From an uncultured Clostridia bacterium (GTDB lineage: Bacteria > Bacillota > Clostridia > TANB77 > CAG-508): a stretch of DNA of 64,000 nucleotides. The stretch covers positions 62,001 to 126,000 of the forward strand of contig CAKPGC010000001.1 in the NCBI GenBank assembly GCA_934154445.1, in the 5' to 3' direction. The notes beneath the pieces are model-generated. The model was not told the DNA's origin, did no database searches, and saw only the letters and a program-made list of their open reading frames with translations. Position numbers and translations under genes: made by a program. Numbering within the stretch: the first letter of the stretch is position 1; each line of letters opens with the position of its first letter. Of this stretch, positions 46,232-54,018 are shown in pieces.

Positions 46232-47110
46232 TCATTCTTCCCACTTTGGGACATACTCTTCTTCATGCTCACCAAGTTCTTGAATATATCCGTTTTCTAA
46301 ATTCAATCTGTATAAATAATTTTCAATTTCTTCGTATTCCTCTTTAGTAAGTTTTCTATTAATATCCTCTATCTCTTTTGCTTTATATGTAGGAAAGTAC
46401 TGAGCCATAACACTAACATAAACATCATTCATATTATCATTAATCCATTTTAAAACTCTTCTAGAATTTAAAATATGATTTGGCAAAACTAAATGACGAA
46501 TAATCATACCCTTTTGCATAATTCCATCATCATTAAAAATAGCTTTACCAGTCTGTCTATCCATTTCTTTTATTGCATTTGTAGCAATTTCAAAATAATT
46601 ATCCACTTTTGATAAACGTTTTGCTAATAAATCATCTGAATATTTTAAATCCGGTAAATATATGTCTATGTAGCCTTCTAACATCTTTAAAGTTTCCACT
46701 TTTTCATATCCATTTGTATTATAAACTATTGGTATATGAAGTCCATTTTTTCTTGCAATTTTTATTGCTTCAATTATTTGTGGTACATAACTTGTTGGAG
46801 TTACCAAATTTATATTTTCAACACATTTCTCTTGCTGTTTAATAAATATTTCTGCCAATTCTTGTACTGAAATTTCTCTCCCTTTTCCCTGTTGACTTAT
46901 TTCATAATTTTGGCAAAATACACAATTCATATTACAATTTGAAAAAAAGACTGTTCCAGAGCCTTTTTTTCCACTTATACATGGTTCTTCAAAATTATGT
47001 GTTGAATATAGTGCTATTTTTACTGTATCCTTTGATTTACATCTTCCTACTTGTCCATCTAATCTATTTATTCCACAATTATGAGGACAGATTACACATT
47101 TTTCTAACAT
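46232..47110 (-). CDS. PflA-like radical SAM activating enzyme
   Basis: 292 residues. Radical SAM cluster CNMNCVFC (CxxxCxxC) with 'GSGTVFFSNC' before it, an N-terminal ferredoxin-like Cys pair (CVICPHNCGIN) and 'SVMAQYFPTYKA' near the end. This is the pyruvate-formate-lyase-activating family of unknown specificity. No target glycyl-radical enzyme is nearby. Confidence 0.8.
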   Translation of the reverse strand: MLEKCVICPHNCGINRLDGQVGRCKSKDTVKIALYSTHNFEEPCISGKKGSGTVFFSNCNMNCVFCQNYEISQQGKGREISVQELAEIFIKQQEKCVENINLVTPTSYVPQIIEAIKIARKNGLHIPIVYNTNGYEKVETLKMLEGYIDIYLPDLKYSDDLLAKRLSKVDNYFEIATNAIKEMDRQTGKAIFNDDGIMQKGMIIRHLVLPNHILNSRRVLKWINDNMNDVYVSVMAQYFPTYKAKEIEDINRKLTKEEYEEIENYLYRLNLENGYIQELGEHEEEYVPKWEE

Positions 47111-47151
47111 TTTTCCTCTTTCTGAAATAAATGAGACAAAACAATTTCATC

Positions 47152-47844
47152 TCATTTTACACTTTCTACGAATATTTTTCCTTCTGATCCTTTTACTAAT
47201 TTTACAGTTTTTGTTGTGAATTTTTCTATGTTTCCTTTTACACATTCAATTGCTCTTGTTTCACTTTCATCACTTTTAATAGTTGCAATTGTCTCTTGAT
47301 TTAAATTTTTTATATAAACATCATAAACTTCATTTTCATCTTCTATACCCATTGCATTTTCATAATCTTCTAAATATTCTACTATTTCTACTTCATAACC
47401 ATTTTTAGTTTTATTTATGTTCTTTATATAAAACATATCATCTTGTGTATCTAACCCAATTCCTGTAGTTAAATATTTTCCATAGTTTTCATCATAATAT
47501 ATATATTCAGAACCTTCTTTTGGAAATTGCTTAGTAAATTTATCTCCAAACAATTCAATTGCTTTATTTTGGATTTGATCATAATCTAATTCATATTCTT
47601 CTAAATTCTTTTTTACAACTTCCCATACCCACAAATCTGGTGCTTCATTAATATTATTAAATTTTGGTAACGCTTCATCTGTAACTTCTTTCCACATATA
47701 TATTTTAGATATATAGTCTTCTATATTTTGCACTTCTGAAGCAGTTATATTTTTTTGATTTATATTTGTTTTATATAAATACATTCCAATAAAAATTACT
47801 AATAATACACCTATTATTGCAAGTAGTTTTTTCATCGGCTCCAT
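47152..47844 (-). CDS. Membrane-anchored protein of unknown function
   Basis: 230 residues. One N-terminal TM helix (about 6-24) anchors an exported, acidic alpha/beta domain ('EDYISKIYMWKEVTDEALPKF', 'YLTTGIGLDTQDDMFYIKNI'). No family recognised. It is nine nt downstream of the extra FtsZ-like gene and probably in its operon, so a division- or envelope-related role is possible. Confidence 0.6.
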   Translation of the reverse strand: MEPMKKLLAIIGVLLVIFIGMYLYKTNINQKNITASEVQNIEDYISKIYMWKEVTDEALPKFNNINEAPDLWVWEVVKKNLEEYELDYDQIQNKAIELFGDKFTKQFPKEGSEYIYYDENYGKYLTTGIGLDTQDDMFYIKNINKTKNGYEVEIVEYLEDYENAMGIEDENEVYDVYIKNLNQETIATIKSDESETRAIECVKGNIEKFTTKTVKLVKGSEGKIFVESVK

Positions 47845-47852
47845 CTCCTAGA

Positions 47853-48821
47853 TTATTGTTTAACCTCTATTTTTTCTTCAACCCCTGTTGCTATTACAGT
47901 TACTTGAACTTCATCTCCCATATTTTCATCAATTACAGTTCCAAATATAATATTTGCATCTTCACTTACTTTTTCATTTATTAATGCAACTGCACTATTT
48001 ACTTCTATTAGGCTTAATTCATTATTTCCCTTAACATTGAATATTACACCTTTTGCTCCATCTATTTTGCTTTCTGTTAATGGATTTTCTATTGCTTGTC
48101 TTACAGCTTCTTCCACTTTTTTCTCTCCTGATGCTCTTCCTATTCCCATATACGCTTTTCCTCTATAATTTAATGTTGTTTTTATATCAGCAAAATCTAT
48201 GTTAACTTCTCCAACTGATGTTAGTAAATCTGTTATACTTGTAATTCCCTGTTCTAAAGTATCATCAGCTAAAGAAAATGCATTATTTAGCGAGATTTTT
48301 GAATCTGTTACTTTTAAAAGATTATCATTTAAAACAACTATTAAATCATCAACGTTGTTTTTTAATCTTTCTGTTCCCTTTTCTGCTCTTAACCTTCTTG
48401 CTTTACCTTCGAACATAAATGGTTTGGTTACAATTCCTATTGTTAATATTCCCATTTCTTTTGCTATTTCCGCAACAATTGGAGCAGCACCAGTTCCAGT
48501 TCCTCCACCCATTCCTGCTGTTATAAATATTAAGTCAGCTCCAGATAACATTTGTTTTATATCTTCTTTATTTTCTATAGCTGCTCTTTCTCCCACAATT
48601 TCATTTGCTCCCGCACCAAGTCCTCTTGTTGTTTGTACTCCTATTTGTAATACATTACTAGTTCTTGATCTTCTTAGTGTTCCTGTTTCTGTGTTTATCA
48701 TATAGAATGATACTCCTTTTACATTATCTTCTATCATTCTTGTTATTGCATTATTTCCTGCTCCACCTACTCCTATTACTTTTATTTTTAGTATTTTGTC
48801 TAGGTCTCTAATATCGTTCAT
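47853..48821 (-). CDS. Second, tail-less FtsZ-like GTPase
   Basis: 322 residues. Tubulin-fold GTPase: GVGGAGNNAITRMI, then GTP loop GGGTGTGAAP and 'NIDFADIKTTLNYRGKAYMGIG' (T7-like loop, with NxxD intact). It ends just after 'VTVIATGVEE', so it lacks the C-terminal linker and conserved peptide by which FtsZ binds FtsA. Full-length FtsZ is encoded 4 kb away. Likely a paralogue with another role, or a modulator of the ring. Confidence 0.88.
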   Translation of the reverse strand: MNDIRDLDKILKIKVIGVGGAGNNAITRMIEDNVKGVSFYMINTETGTLRRSRTSNVLQIGVQTTRGLGAGANEIVGERAAIENKEDIKQMLSGADLIFITAGMGGGTGTGAAPIVAEIAKEMGILTIGIVTKPFMFEGKARRLRAEKGTERLKNNVDDLIVVLNDNLLKVTDSKISLNNAFSLADDTLEQGITSITDLLTSVGEVNIDFADIKTTLNYRGKAYMGIGRASGEKKVEEAVRQAIENPLTESKIDGAKGVIFNVKGNNELSLIEVNSAVALINEKVSEDANIIFGTVIDENMGDEVQVTVIATGVEEKIEVKQ

Positions 48822-48875
48822 TATTCAACTTCCTCCTTGATATTCTTTTTGTTCCAGTTTGTTTCTTATTATATA

Positions 48876-48914
48876 TAAAAAAAGTCAAAAAAACAACTAT
48901 TTTTGACTTTTTTA
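48876..48914 (-). terminator. Terminator after the PD-(D/E)XK gene
   Basis: AAAAAGTCAAAAA / TTTTTGACTTTTT stem with T-run on the minus strand. Confidence 0.75.
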
Positions 48915-48950
48915 ATTAGTTTTATAAATTTTTTCTATATATTTATATTA

Positions 48951-49334
48951 TCAAAACCCTACTTTGTATCTTTCATACTTTTCACACAAATTAAGAGTAG
49001 CTTTATTTTTTATTTCTTCTATTGGAATTATAAACATCTCCATAGTATTTGTAACTATAAATAATTGATCTATATTAGTTTCTATTACCGTTTTATAAGT
49101 TTTTCCTTTTGTTCCACCACAACTTTTCAACGCCACTTGATATTTATTATATTTTGTCTTACATGAAGTTGCTTTTACTTGAACTCTACTTAATTTATTA
49201 TGTTTTTCTACTATTAAATCATAATCTTGTGTATCATTTAATGGTATAGAAACTATATATCCATTAGATGTATAATATGCAATTGCTATTCCTAATCCAG
49301 TATTTCCTTTCTCTTTGTTTGTACTAAATTTCAT
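48951..49334 (-). CDS. PD-(D/E)XK endonuclease, group I intron-associated type
   Basis: 127 residues, with AAGGAG eight nt before the ATG. Candidate catalytic residues: Glu8, Asp39 (DYDLIV), Gln52 and Lys54 (VQVKAT), a D-x12-QxK spacing. This arrangement is like that of the I-Ssp6803I class (PD-(D/E)XK homing nucleases in group I introns), as I recall it. The gene starts 88 nt past the intron-split tRNA-Tyr, on the same strand. It may be the intron's homing nuclease, now outside it, or an unrelated nuclease; binding specificity unknown. Confidence 0.75.
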   Translation of the reverse strand: MKFSTNKEKGNTGLGIAIAYYTSNGYIVSIPLNDTQDYDLIVEKHNKLSRVQVKATSCKTKYNKYQVALKSCGGTKGKTYKTVIETNIDQLFIVTNTMEMFIIPIEEIKNKATLNLCEKYERYKVGF

Positions 49335-49390
49335 ATATTCTCCTTTTTACTTTAAGATTTGTAAAATAAAACTTTTGTTTGCGTATTTAG

Positions 49391-49420
49391 GTAAAAATAA
49401 AAACAAGTTTCCTTGTTTTT
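49391..49420 (-). terminator. Terminator of tRNA-Tyr
   Basis: AAAAACAAG-GAAA-CTTGTTTTT with a GNRA-type loop and ATTTTT tail, directly after the tRNA 3' end. Confidence 0.75.
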
Positions 49421-49421
49421 A

Positions 49422-49729
49422 TGGTGGGCAGGGATGGATTCGAACCATCGTACTCAAATGAGAACAGATTTCTTACTACTATAGTTTTCACTACCAAATT
49501 ACTTTGTTTGTAGTCTGGACTTTCTCTTTATCTTTTTCAAGATACCAGGTATAAAGTCTCTACACTCGGAATTTCTTCCTAGCTCGGGATTGCCATCAGC
49601 TTTCACTGTTAAGGTTTCCCCGAATTAGCCTAGTTTTCATCTTACCATTACTGATAAGAGCTGCAAGTTTAGGTTTTGTTTTAACCAAAGACCACAGTCT
49701 GCCGCCTTTAGCCACTCGGCCACCTACCC
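49422..49729 (-). tRNA. tRNA-Tyr (GTA) interrupted by a group I intron
   Basis: Exons 49694-49729 (36 nt) and 49422-49471 (50 nt). Joined: acceptor GGGTAGG / CCTGCCC with A73 and encoded CCA; D stem GCC / GGC; anticodon stem GCAGA / TCTGT; loop CTGTAAA gives anticodon GTA (Tyr). A long variable arm (CTCATTTGAG) and a T stem GATGG / CCATC follow. Class II shape is right for bacterial tRNA-Tyr. The intron splits the anticodon after U35. Confidence 0.9.
49472..49693 (-). ncRNA. Group I intron in the tRNA-Tyr anticodon
   Basis: 222 nt ending in G, as group I introns do. P4: TTCGGG (49619-49624) pairs with CCCGAG (49583-49588). P7: GACTTT (49553-49558) pairs with AAAGTC (49518-49523). The core sequences 'GGGGAAACC' and 'GGCAATCC' resemble those of the cyanobacterial tRNA-Leu intron. 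P1: exon CUGU pairs with GCAG (49661-49664), giving the U-G pair at the splice site. P6, P8 and P9 hairpins can be drawn. No ORF inside. Assembled by eye; subgroup (IC3-like) is a guess. Confidence 0.85.
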
Positions 49730-49768
49730 ATATAAAATTTTTATGTTGTCGTGTCATCGACAATAGCT

Positions 49769-49797
49769 ATTATAAGCTTTTTCATAACTTTTGTCAA
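49769..49797 (-). promoter_or_regulatory. Consensus promoter of tRNA-Tyr
   Basis: TTGACA, 17-nt spacer, TATAAT, all consensus. Confidence 0.8.
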
Positions 49798-49826
49798 TAC
49801 ATTTTTTCAAATTTTTTCATATTGTA

Positions 49827-50060
49827 TCATATTTCTACCAATATCAAATCATCCCCTATACATTTAACATTCTGCCAAGGAATAACAATATCATTATTAG
49901 AAGAAAAAATATTCATAAACTTGTTACTGCCAGGAACAATTATAGAAGTTATAACACCAGTTTCCAAATCAGCACAAACATCTTGTACATATCCCAATCT
50001 TTTTCCATCTTTAATATTCACAACTTCCTTATGTTTAAAATCTAACCCTTTATCTTGCAT
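49827..50060 (-). CDS. YlmC/YmxH family PRC-barrel sporulation protein
   Basis: 77 residues. 'KEVVNIKDGKRLGYVQDVCADLETGVITSIIVPG' and 'DIVIPWQNVKCIGDDLILVE' match YlmC/YmxH proteins, which carry a PRC-barrel fold and are conserved next to sigma-G in Firmicutes. Function unproven. It follows sigG here. Confidence 0.85.
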   Translation of the reverse strand: MQDKGLDFKHKEVVNIKDGKRLGYVQDVCADLETGVITSIIVPGSNKFMNIFSSNNDIVIPWQNVKCIGDDLILVEI

Positions 50061-50155
50061 CCCAAATCCTCCTTACAATAAATAGTAAATACAATATAAA
50101 AAGACGATACTAAATCGTCCTAATATAATTATATTCACATTTAATTAAAAATTAA

Positions 50156-50930
50156 CTATTTATATAATCTTTTTATATGTTCTATTGCATTTTTTTCTAA
50201 TCTGGAAACCTGAGCCTGAGATATTCCAATCTCATCTGCAACCTCCATTTGAGTTCTTCCATCAAAAAATCTTTTAGTGATTATCATTTTTTCTTTATCA
50301 TTTAATTTTTTCATTATTTGCATTATAGTCATAGTTTCTGTCCATGCTTCATCTGTATTTTTGCTATCCTTAACCTGGTCCATTATATAAATGCTCTCTG
50401 CACCATCATTATAAACAGGCTCTTGTAAAGAAATAGGATCTTGAATAGCATCAAAACTAAATGATATTTCTTCTCTTTCTACGCCTAATTCTTTTGCAAT
50501 TATATCTATTGATGGTTCTTTTCCATTTTCTCTTGTATATTTTTCTTTAAATTGCATTGCTTTATATGCCAAATCTCTTATTGACCTACTAACTCTTATA
50601 CTATTATTATCTCTTAAATATCTTTTTACTTCTCCTATTATCATCGGAACGCCGATATGTGCTAAATTGAACATCTTGATTTATATCAAAGTTATCTATT
50701 GCTTTTATTAGCCCAACACACCCAACCTGAAATAAATCATCTGCATTTTCTCCTCTACCATAAAATCTTTGTATAACACTTAAAACCAATCTTAAATTTC
50801 CTTGAATAAATTTATTTCTTGCCTCTTCATCTCCTTGTTTTATTTTTTTTAACAATTCTTCTTTTTCTTCTCTTGTAAGCAATGGCAATTTTGATGTATT
50901 TACACCACAGATTTCAACTTTGTTTATCAA
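50156..50930 (-). CDS. sigG: Sporulation sigma factor SigG, CGG frameshift at codon 93
   Basis: 257 residues when read with one +1 shift. Late forespore sigma factor. TTG 50930 is chosen: it follows AAAGGAGG and gives NKVEICGVNTSKLP, the known SigG start. The first frame reads to 'DNFDINQDVQFSTY' and then meets CGG. Skipping C gives G-VPMIIGEVKRYLRDN, the conserved continuation (Ala is usual in place of Gly). Region 3 and region 4 'TQMEVADEIGISQAQVSRLEK' are intact. Next to sigE, 65 nt. Without the shift SigG would end inside region 2. Confidence 0.9.
50652..50654 (-). other. CGG +1 recoding site 6 (sigG)
   Basis: In-frame TAT-CGG-CGT. Dropping C gives TAT-GGC-GTT (Y-G-V), restoring STY-x-VPMIIGE. 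The unshifted frame yields an RRSDDNRRS tail unlike any sigma factor. Confidence 0.82.
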
Positions 50931-50994
50931 AAGAAAACCTCCTTTAGAAATACTTTCTTGTAGTATTTCCAAAAAAGGTTTAAAGTATACTTTT

Positions 50995-51742
50995 CTATCC
51001 AGTCTTGCTCATTATTTCTTTTTTCATTTTATTTATTATTTTCTTTTCTAATCTTGATATGTAACTTTGGGAAATTCCGTAATTCATCAGCGACTTCTTT
51101 TTGCGTTTTTTCTTTTCCTGTTATAAATCCAAATCTCATTTCCATTATGTTCTTTTCCCTATCATTTAATTTTAATATTGAAGCTCTAAGTAATTTTTTA
51201 TCAACTTCATCTTCTAAGTTTCTGGAAGTAATGTCAGGATCTGTTCCTAAGATATCTGAAAGTAATAATTCATTCCCATCACAATCCTTATTTAATGGTT
51301 CGTCTATTGAAATTTCCCCTTTTGTTTTATTGTTTTTTCTGAGATACATAAGTATTTCATTCTCAATACATCTCGATGCATAGGTTGCAAGTTTAATATT
51401 TTTATCAGAATTAAAGGTATTTACACCTTTCATCAACCCAATAGTTCCTATTGAAATTAAATCTTCTATTCCAATTCCTGTGTTTTCAAATTTTTTAGCT
51501 ATGTATACAACCAATCTCAGATTTCTTTCAACAAGAATTTGTCTAGTTTTTAAATTATCTTCTTCTGATAATTTTTTTATTAATTCTTCTTCCTCCTTTT
51601 GTTCTAATGGTGGAGGAAGCGTTTGACTTCCTGCTATATAAAATATGGGCAAATATTCTATTTCATTATCATCATTTATGTACTTTGCACATATAGTATT
51701 TATATTATTAATTCCTTTTTTTAATAATTCAACAATATTCAT
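50995..51742 (-). CDS. sigE: Sporulation sigma factor SigE (pro-sigma-E), CGG frameshift at codon 222
   Basis: About 248 residues with one +1 shift. Mother-cell sigma factor, made as pro-protein and processed by SpoIIGA. Visible are 'LPPPLEQKEEEELIKKL', the region 2 block 'RNLRLVVYIAKKFENTGIGIEDLISIGTIGLMKGVNTF' and 'MEMRFGF'. At 'VADEL' the frame meets CGG; skipping C gives GISQSYISRLEK, the strictly conserved helix-turn-helix of region 4, then a basic tail to TAG at 50995. The unshifted end (RNFPKLHIK) has no DNA-recognition helix. Confidence 0.92.
51077..51079 (-). other. CGG +1 recoding site 7 (sigE)
   Basis: In-frame TTA-CGG-AAT. Dropping C gives TTA-GGA-ATT (L-G-I), exactly the start of GISQSYISRLEK in known SigE proteins. 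Confidence 0.88.
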
Positions 51743-51760
51743 TTTAGCACCTCCGCAATA

Positions 51761-52648
51761 CTAATATAAATCTATTCCTATCAAGGCATTGTATTCCCCA
51801 CGCTTAGTTAGGGATTTATTATATATTCCTATTATTGCATTATCCTTTTTTTCTTCTGTTTGTTCATTTATAACTTCTAATTCTTCTGGCTTTATCCCCA
51901 TTAACATACCATTCTGTTTTCCCAATGATGAAAATGGTATTATTTTTAACCTTGAAATATATTCATTTTTTATATTTTCTGGTATTTTTTCAAAATCACC
52001 TCCTAATATTGATTCTGTATTATTCAAAATCTCTTTTGGCATTAAATCATATAATGATGTTTTTTCTACAACTACCACCGGATTTCCTGTTAACGGTTCT
52101 TTTAACATATTTCCCGTATCTACCATAGTATTTAGCAATATCTCTTTTCCATTTAGTTTAATTCTCACTTTACAAAGCATATCTTTTTTAGTTATTTTAC
52201 TCTTTGCAAACTTGAAAGCTGTAATTAAAATGATAGTTCCTAATATTGCTCCAATAAATATTACTTTTAATATGTATGTTCCAACATACATTCCATTTTT
52301 AATTATAATGTTTTGTGGTTTTAATACATAAATTAGATATGTTGCAACTCCTCCAAATGTAAATGTTGTTAAATAAAACAATATTAGTTGTTTTCCTAAT
52401 TTTTTTAAGTTTCGAGGATAAAATGCAATAAACACTATAATTACTGATAATATTATTTTTACAAATATATTTGAATATATACTTAATTTTGATATATATT
52501 CCATTATTGCATACACTGCTCCAATTAAACTCGCTAAAAAAATTTTCAAGTATGATATTTCGCTTTTTGAAATTAACCCAGTAGCATATAAAATTATATA
52601 ATTCATTATTAGGTTTTCTACAATTATAATATCTATATAAATTGTCAT
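51761..52648 (-). CDS. spoIIGA: Sigma-E processing peptidase SpoIIGA
   Basis: About 295 residues from ATG 52648 (AGGTGA upstream). Five N-terminal TM helices, then an aspartic-protease-like domain with DTGNMLKEPLTGNPV (catalytic Asp in DTGN). Cleaves pro-sigma-E at the septum after SpoIIR signalling. The gene pair with sigE is the usual arrangement. It contains no in-frame CGG, unlike the sigE gene it serves. Confidence 0.95.
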   Translation of the reverse strand: MTIYIDIIIVENLIMNYIILYATGLISKSEISYLKIFLASLIGAVYAIMEYISKLSIYSNIFVKIILSVIIVFIAFYPRNLKKLGKQLILFYLTTFTFGGVATYLIYVLKPQNIIIKNGMYVGTYILKVIFIGAILGTIILITAFKFAKSKITKKDMLCKVRIKLNGKEILLNTMVDTGNMLKEPLTGNPVVVVEKTSLYDLMPKEILNNTESILGGDFEKIPENIKNEYISRLKIIPFSSLGKQNGMLMGIKPEELEVINEQTEEKKDNAIIGIYNKSLTKRGEYNALIGIDLY

Positions 52649-52715
52649 TTCAGTCACCTACTTTTGATATTCTACTATAAGTATTTTACAAAGTCTGTCT
52701 TTTCTTATTGTAGAA

Positions 52716-52756
52716 AAAAAGAAATAATCGAATATTTTCGATTATTTCTTTTAATT
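52716..52756 (-). terminator. Terminator after ftsZ
   Basis: GAAATAATCGAA / TTCGATTATTTC with T-run on the minus strand. Confidence 0.8.
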
Positions 52757-52763
52757 ATTTATA

Positions 52764-52815
52764 AGATGTGTCTCTTTCGGACATTTTTGTCTAAATAGGA
52801 TCTCTTACATTGAAT
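52764..52815. repeat. Degenerate REP-like element near ftsZ end
   Basis: Contains 'GTGTCTCTTTCGGACA' and 'GTCTAAATAGGATC', a weak relative of the TGTC...GACA palindromes. Confidence 0.35.
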
Positions 52816-52817
52816 AT

Positions 52818-53939
52818 TTACATATTCTTATTTCTATTTTTTCTTAAAAATGGTGGAATATCTAAATCATTTTGTGATGAACTTACATCTGAGCTAGATG
52901 GTATTGAGTTGATTTTTTTCTCCCATGTTTTTGATACTATATTGTCTACACCTATACTTGAAATATTATTTTCAGGTTTTTCAAATCCTGTAGCTATAAC
53001 TGTTATTTGAATTTCATCTTGCATTGTAGGATCTGTAACTGTACCAAATATAATATTTGCTTCAGGATCTACACTGCGTTGTACTAACTCTGCAGCTGTA
53101 TTTACTTCATGTAATCCTAAATCTTCTCCACCTGTAATATTTATAATTACTCCTCTTGCTCCCTCTATTGATGTTTCTAGTAATGGACTTTGAATTGCTT
53201 CTTTAGCAGCATCTTCAGCTCTGTTTTCTCCTGATGCTCTACCAACTCCCATGTGTGCCATACCTGTGTTTAACATTATTGTTTTAACATCGGCAAAGTC
53301 TAAGTTTACTAATCCTGGTACTGCTATTAAGTCTGATATACCTTGTACACCTTGTCTTAATACATCGTCTGCCATTTTAAATGCTTCTATTATAGATGTT
53401 TTTCTATCTATTATTTGAAGTAACTTGTCGTTTGGTATTACAACTAATGTATCTACTTTTCCTTTTAAGCTTTCAATTCCTCTTTCAGCTTGTGAAAGTC
53501 TTTTCTTTCCTTCAAATGTGAATGGTTTTGTAACAACACCTATTGTTAATATTCCCATTTCTTTTGCTATTGATGCAACTATTGGTGCAGCACCTGTACC
53601 TGTTCCACCACCCATTCCGGCAGTAACAAATACCATATCTGCTCCTCTTAATATTTCAGCAACTTCTGATTTGCTTTCTTCTGCTGATTGAGCTCCTATA
53701 TCAGGATTTGCTCCAGCTCCTAATCCTCTTGTTATTTTTTCTCCTATTTGAATTTTTGTATTTGCTTTTGATTGTTGCAAAGCTTGTCTATCTGTATTTA
53801 CTGCAATAAAGTCTACACCTTTTATTCCTGACTCTATCATTCTATTTACAGCGTTATTTCCAGCTCCTCCGACACCAATTACTTTTATTGTTGCTGTTCC
53901 ATCCATCATTGTTATATTGTTATCATCATATTCCATCAT
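52818..53939 (-). CDS. ftsZ: Cell division protein FtsZ
   Basis: 373 residues. GTPase that forms the division ring. GVGGAGNNAVNRMIESG, the GTP-binding loop GGGTGTGAAP, 'NLDFADVKTIMLNTGMAHMG' (T7 loop, Asp intact) and a variable linker ending 'DLDIPPFLRK', the C-terminal peptide that contacts FtsA. Downstream of ftsA in one unit. Confidence 0.97.
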   Translation of the reverse strand: MMEYDDNNITMMDGTATIKVIGVGGAGNNAVNRMIESGIKGVDFIAVNTDRQALQQSKANTKIQIGEKITRGLGAGANPDIGAQSAEESKSEVAEILRGADMVFVTAGMGGGTGTGAAPIVASIAKEMGILTIGVVTKPFTFEGKKRLSQAERGIESLKGKVDTLVVIPNDKLLQIIDRKTSIIEAFKMADDVLRQGVQGISDLIAVPGLVNLDFADVKTIMLNTGMAHMGVGRASGENRAEDAAKEAIQSPLLETSIEGARGVIINITGGEDLGLHEVNTAAELVQRSVDPEANIIFGTVTDPTMQDEIQITVIATGFEKPENNISSIGVDNIVSKTWEKKINSIPSSSDVSSSQNDLDIPPFLRKNRNKNM

Positions 53940-54018
53940 TTTGATTGTTCCTCCCTTATTAATTCAGCTATTATATTTTAGCCACTTTTTTTATATTTTT
54001 TTAAATTTAATAACTACT

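Noticed and set aside
49472..49693. Homing endonuclease ORF within the intron
   Set aside because: No frame of useful length in the 222-nt intron; the nuclease candidate is outside it.
1819..51079. CGG reassigned to another amino acid as the sole explanation
   Set aside because: A simple reassignment would keep the frame; here the frame changes after each CGG, so recoding by +1 (or an insertion artefact) is needed.
1819..51079. prfB-type frameshift (SD-like site plus slippery codon and stop)
   Set aside because: Only one of the seven sites has a stop right after CGG and no SD-like or slippery sequence is shared.
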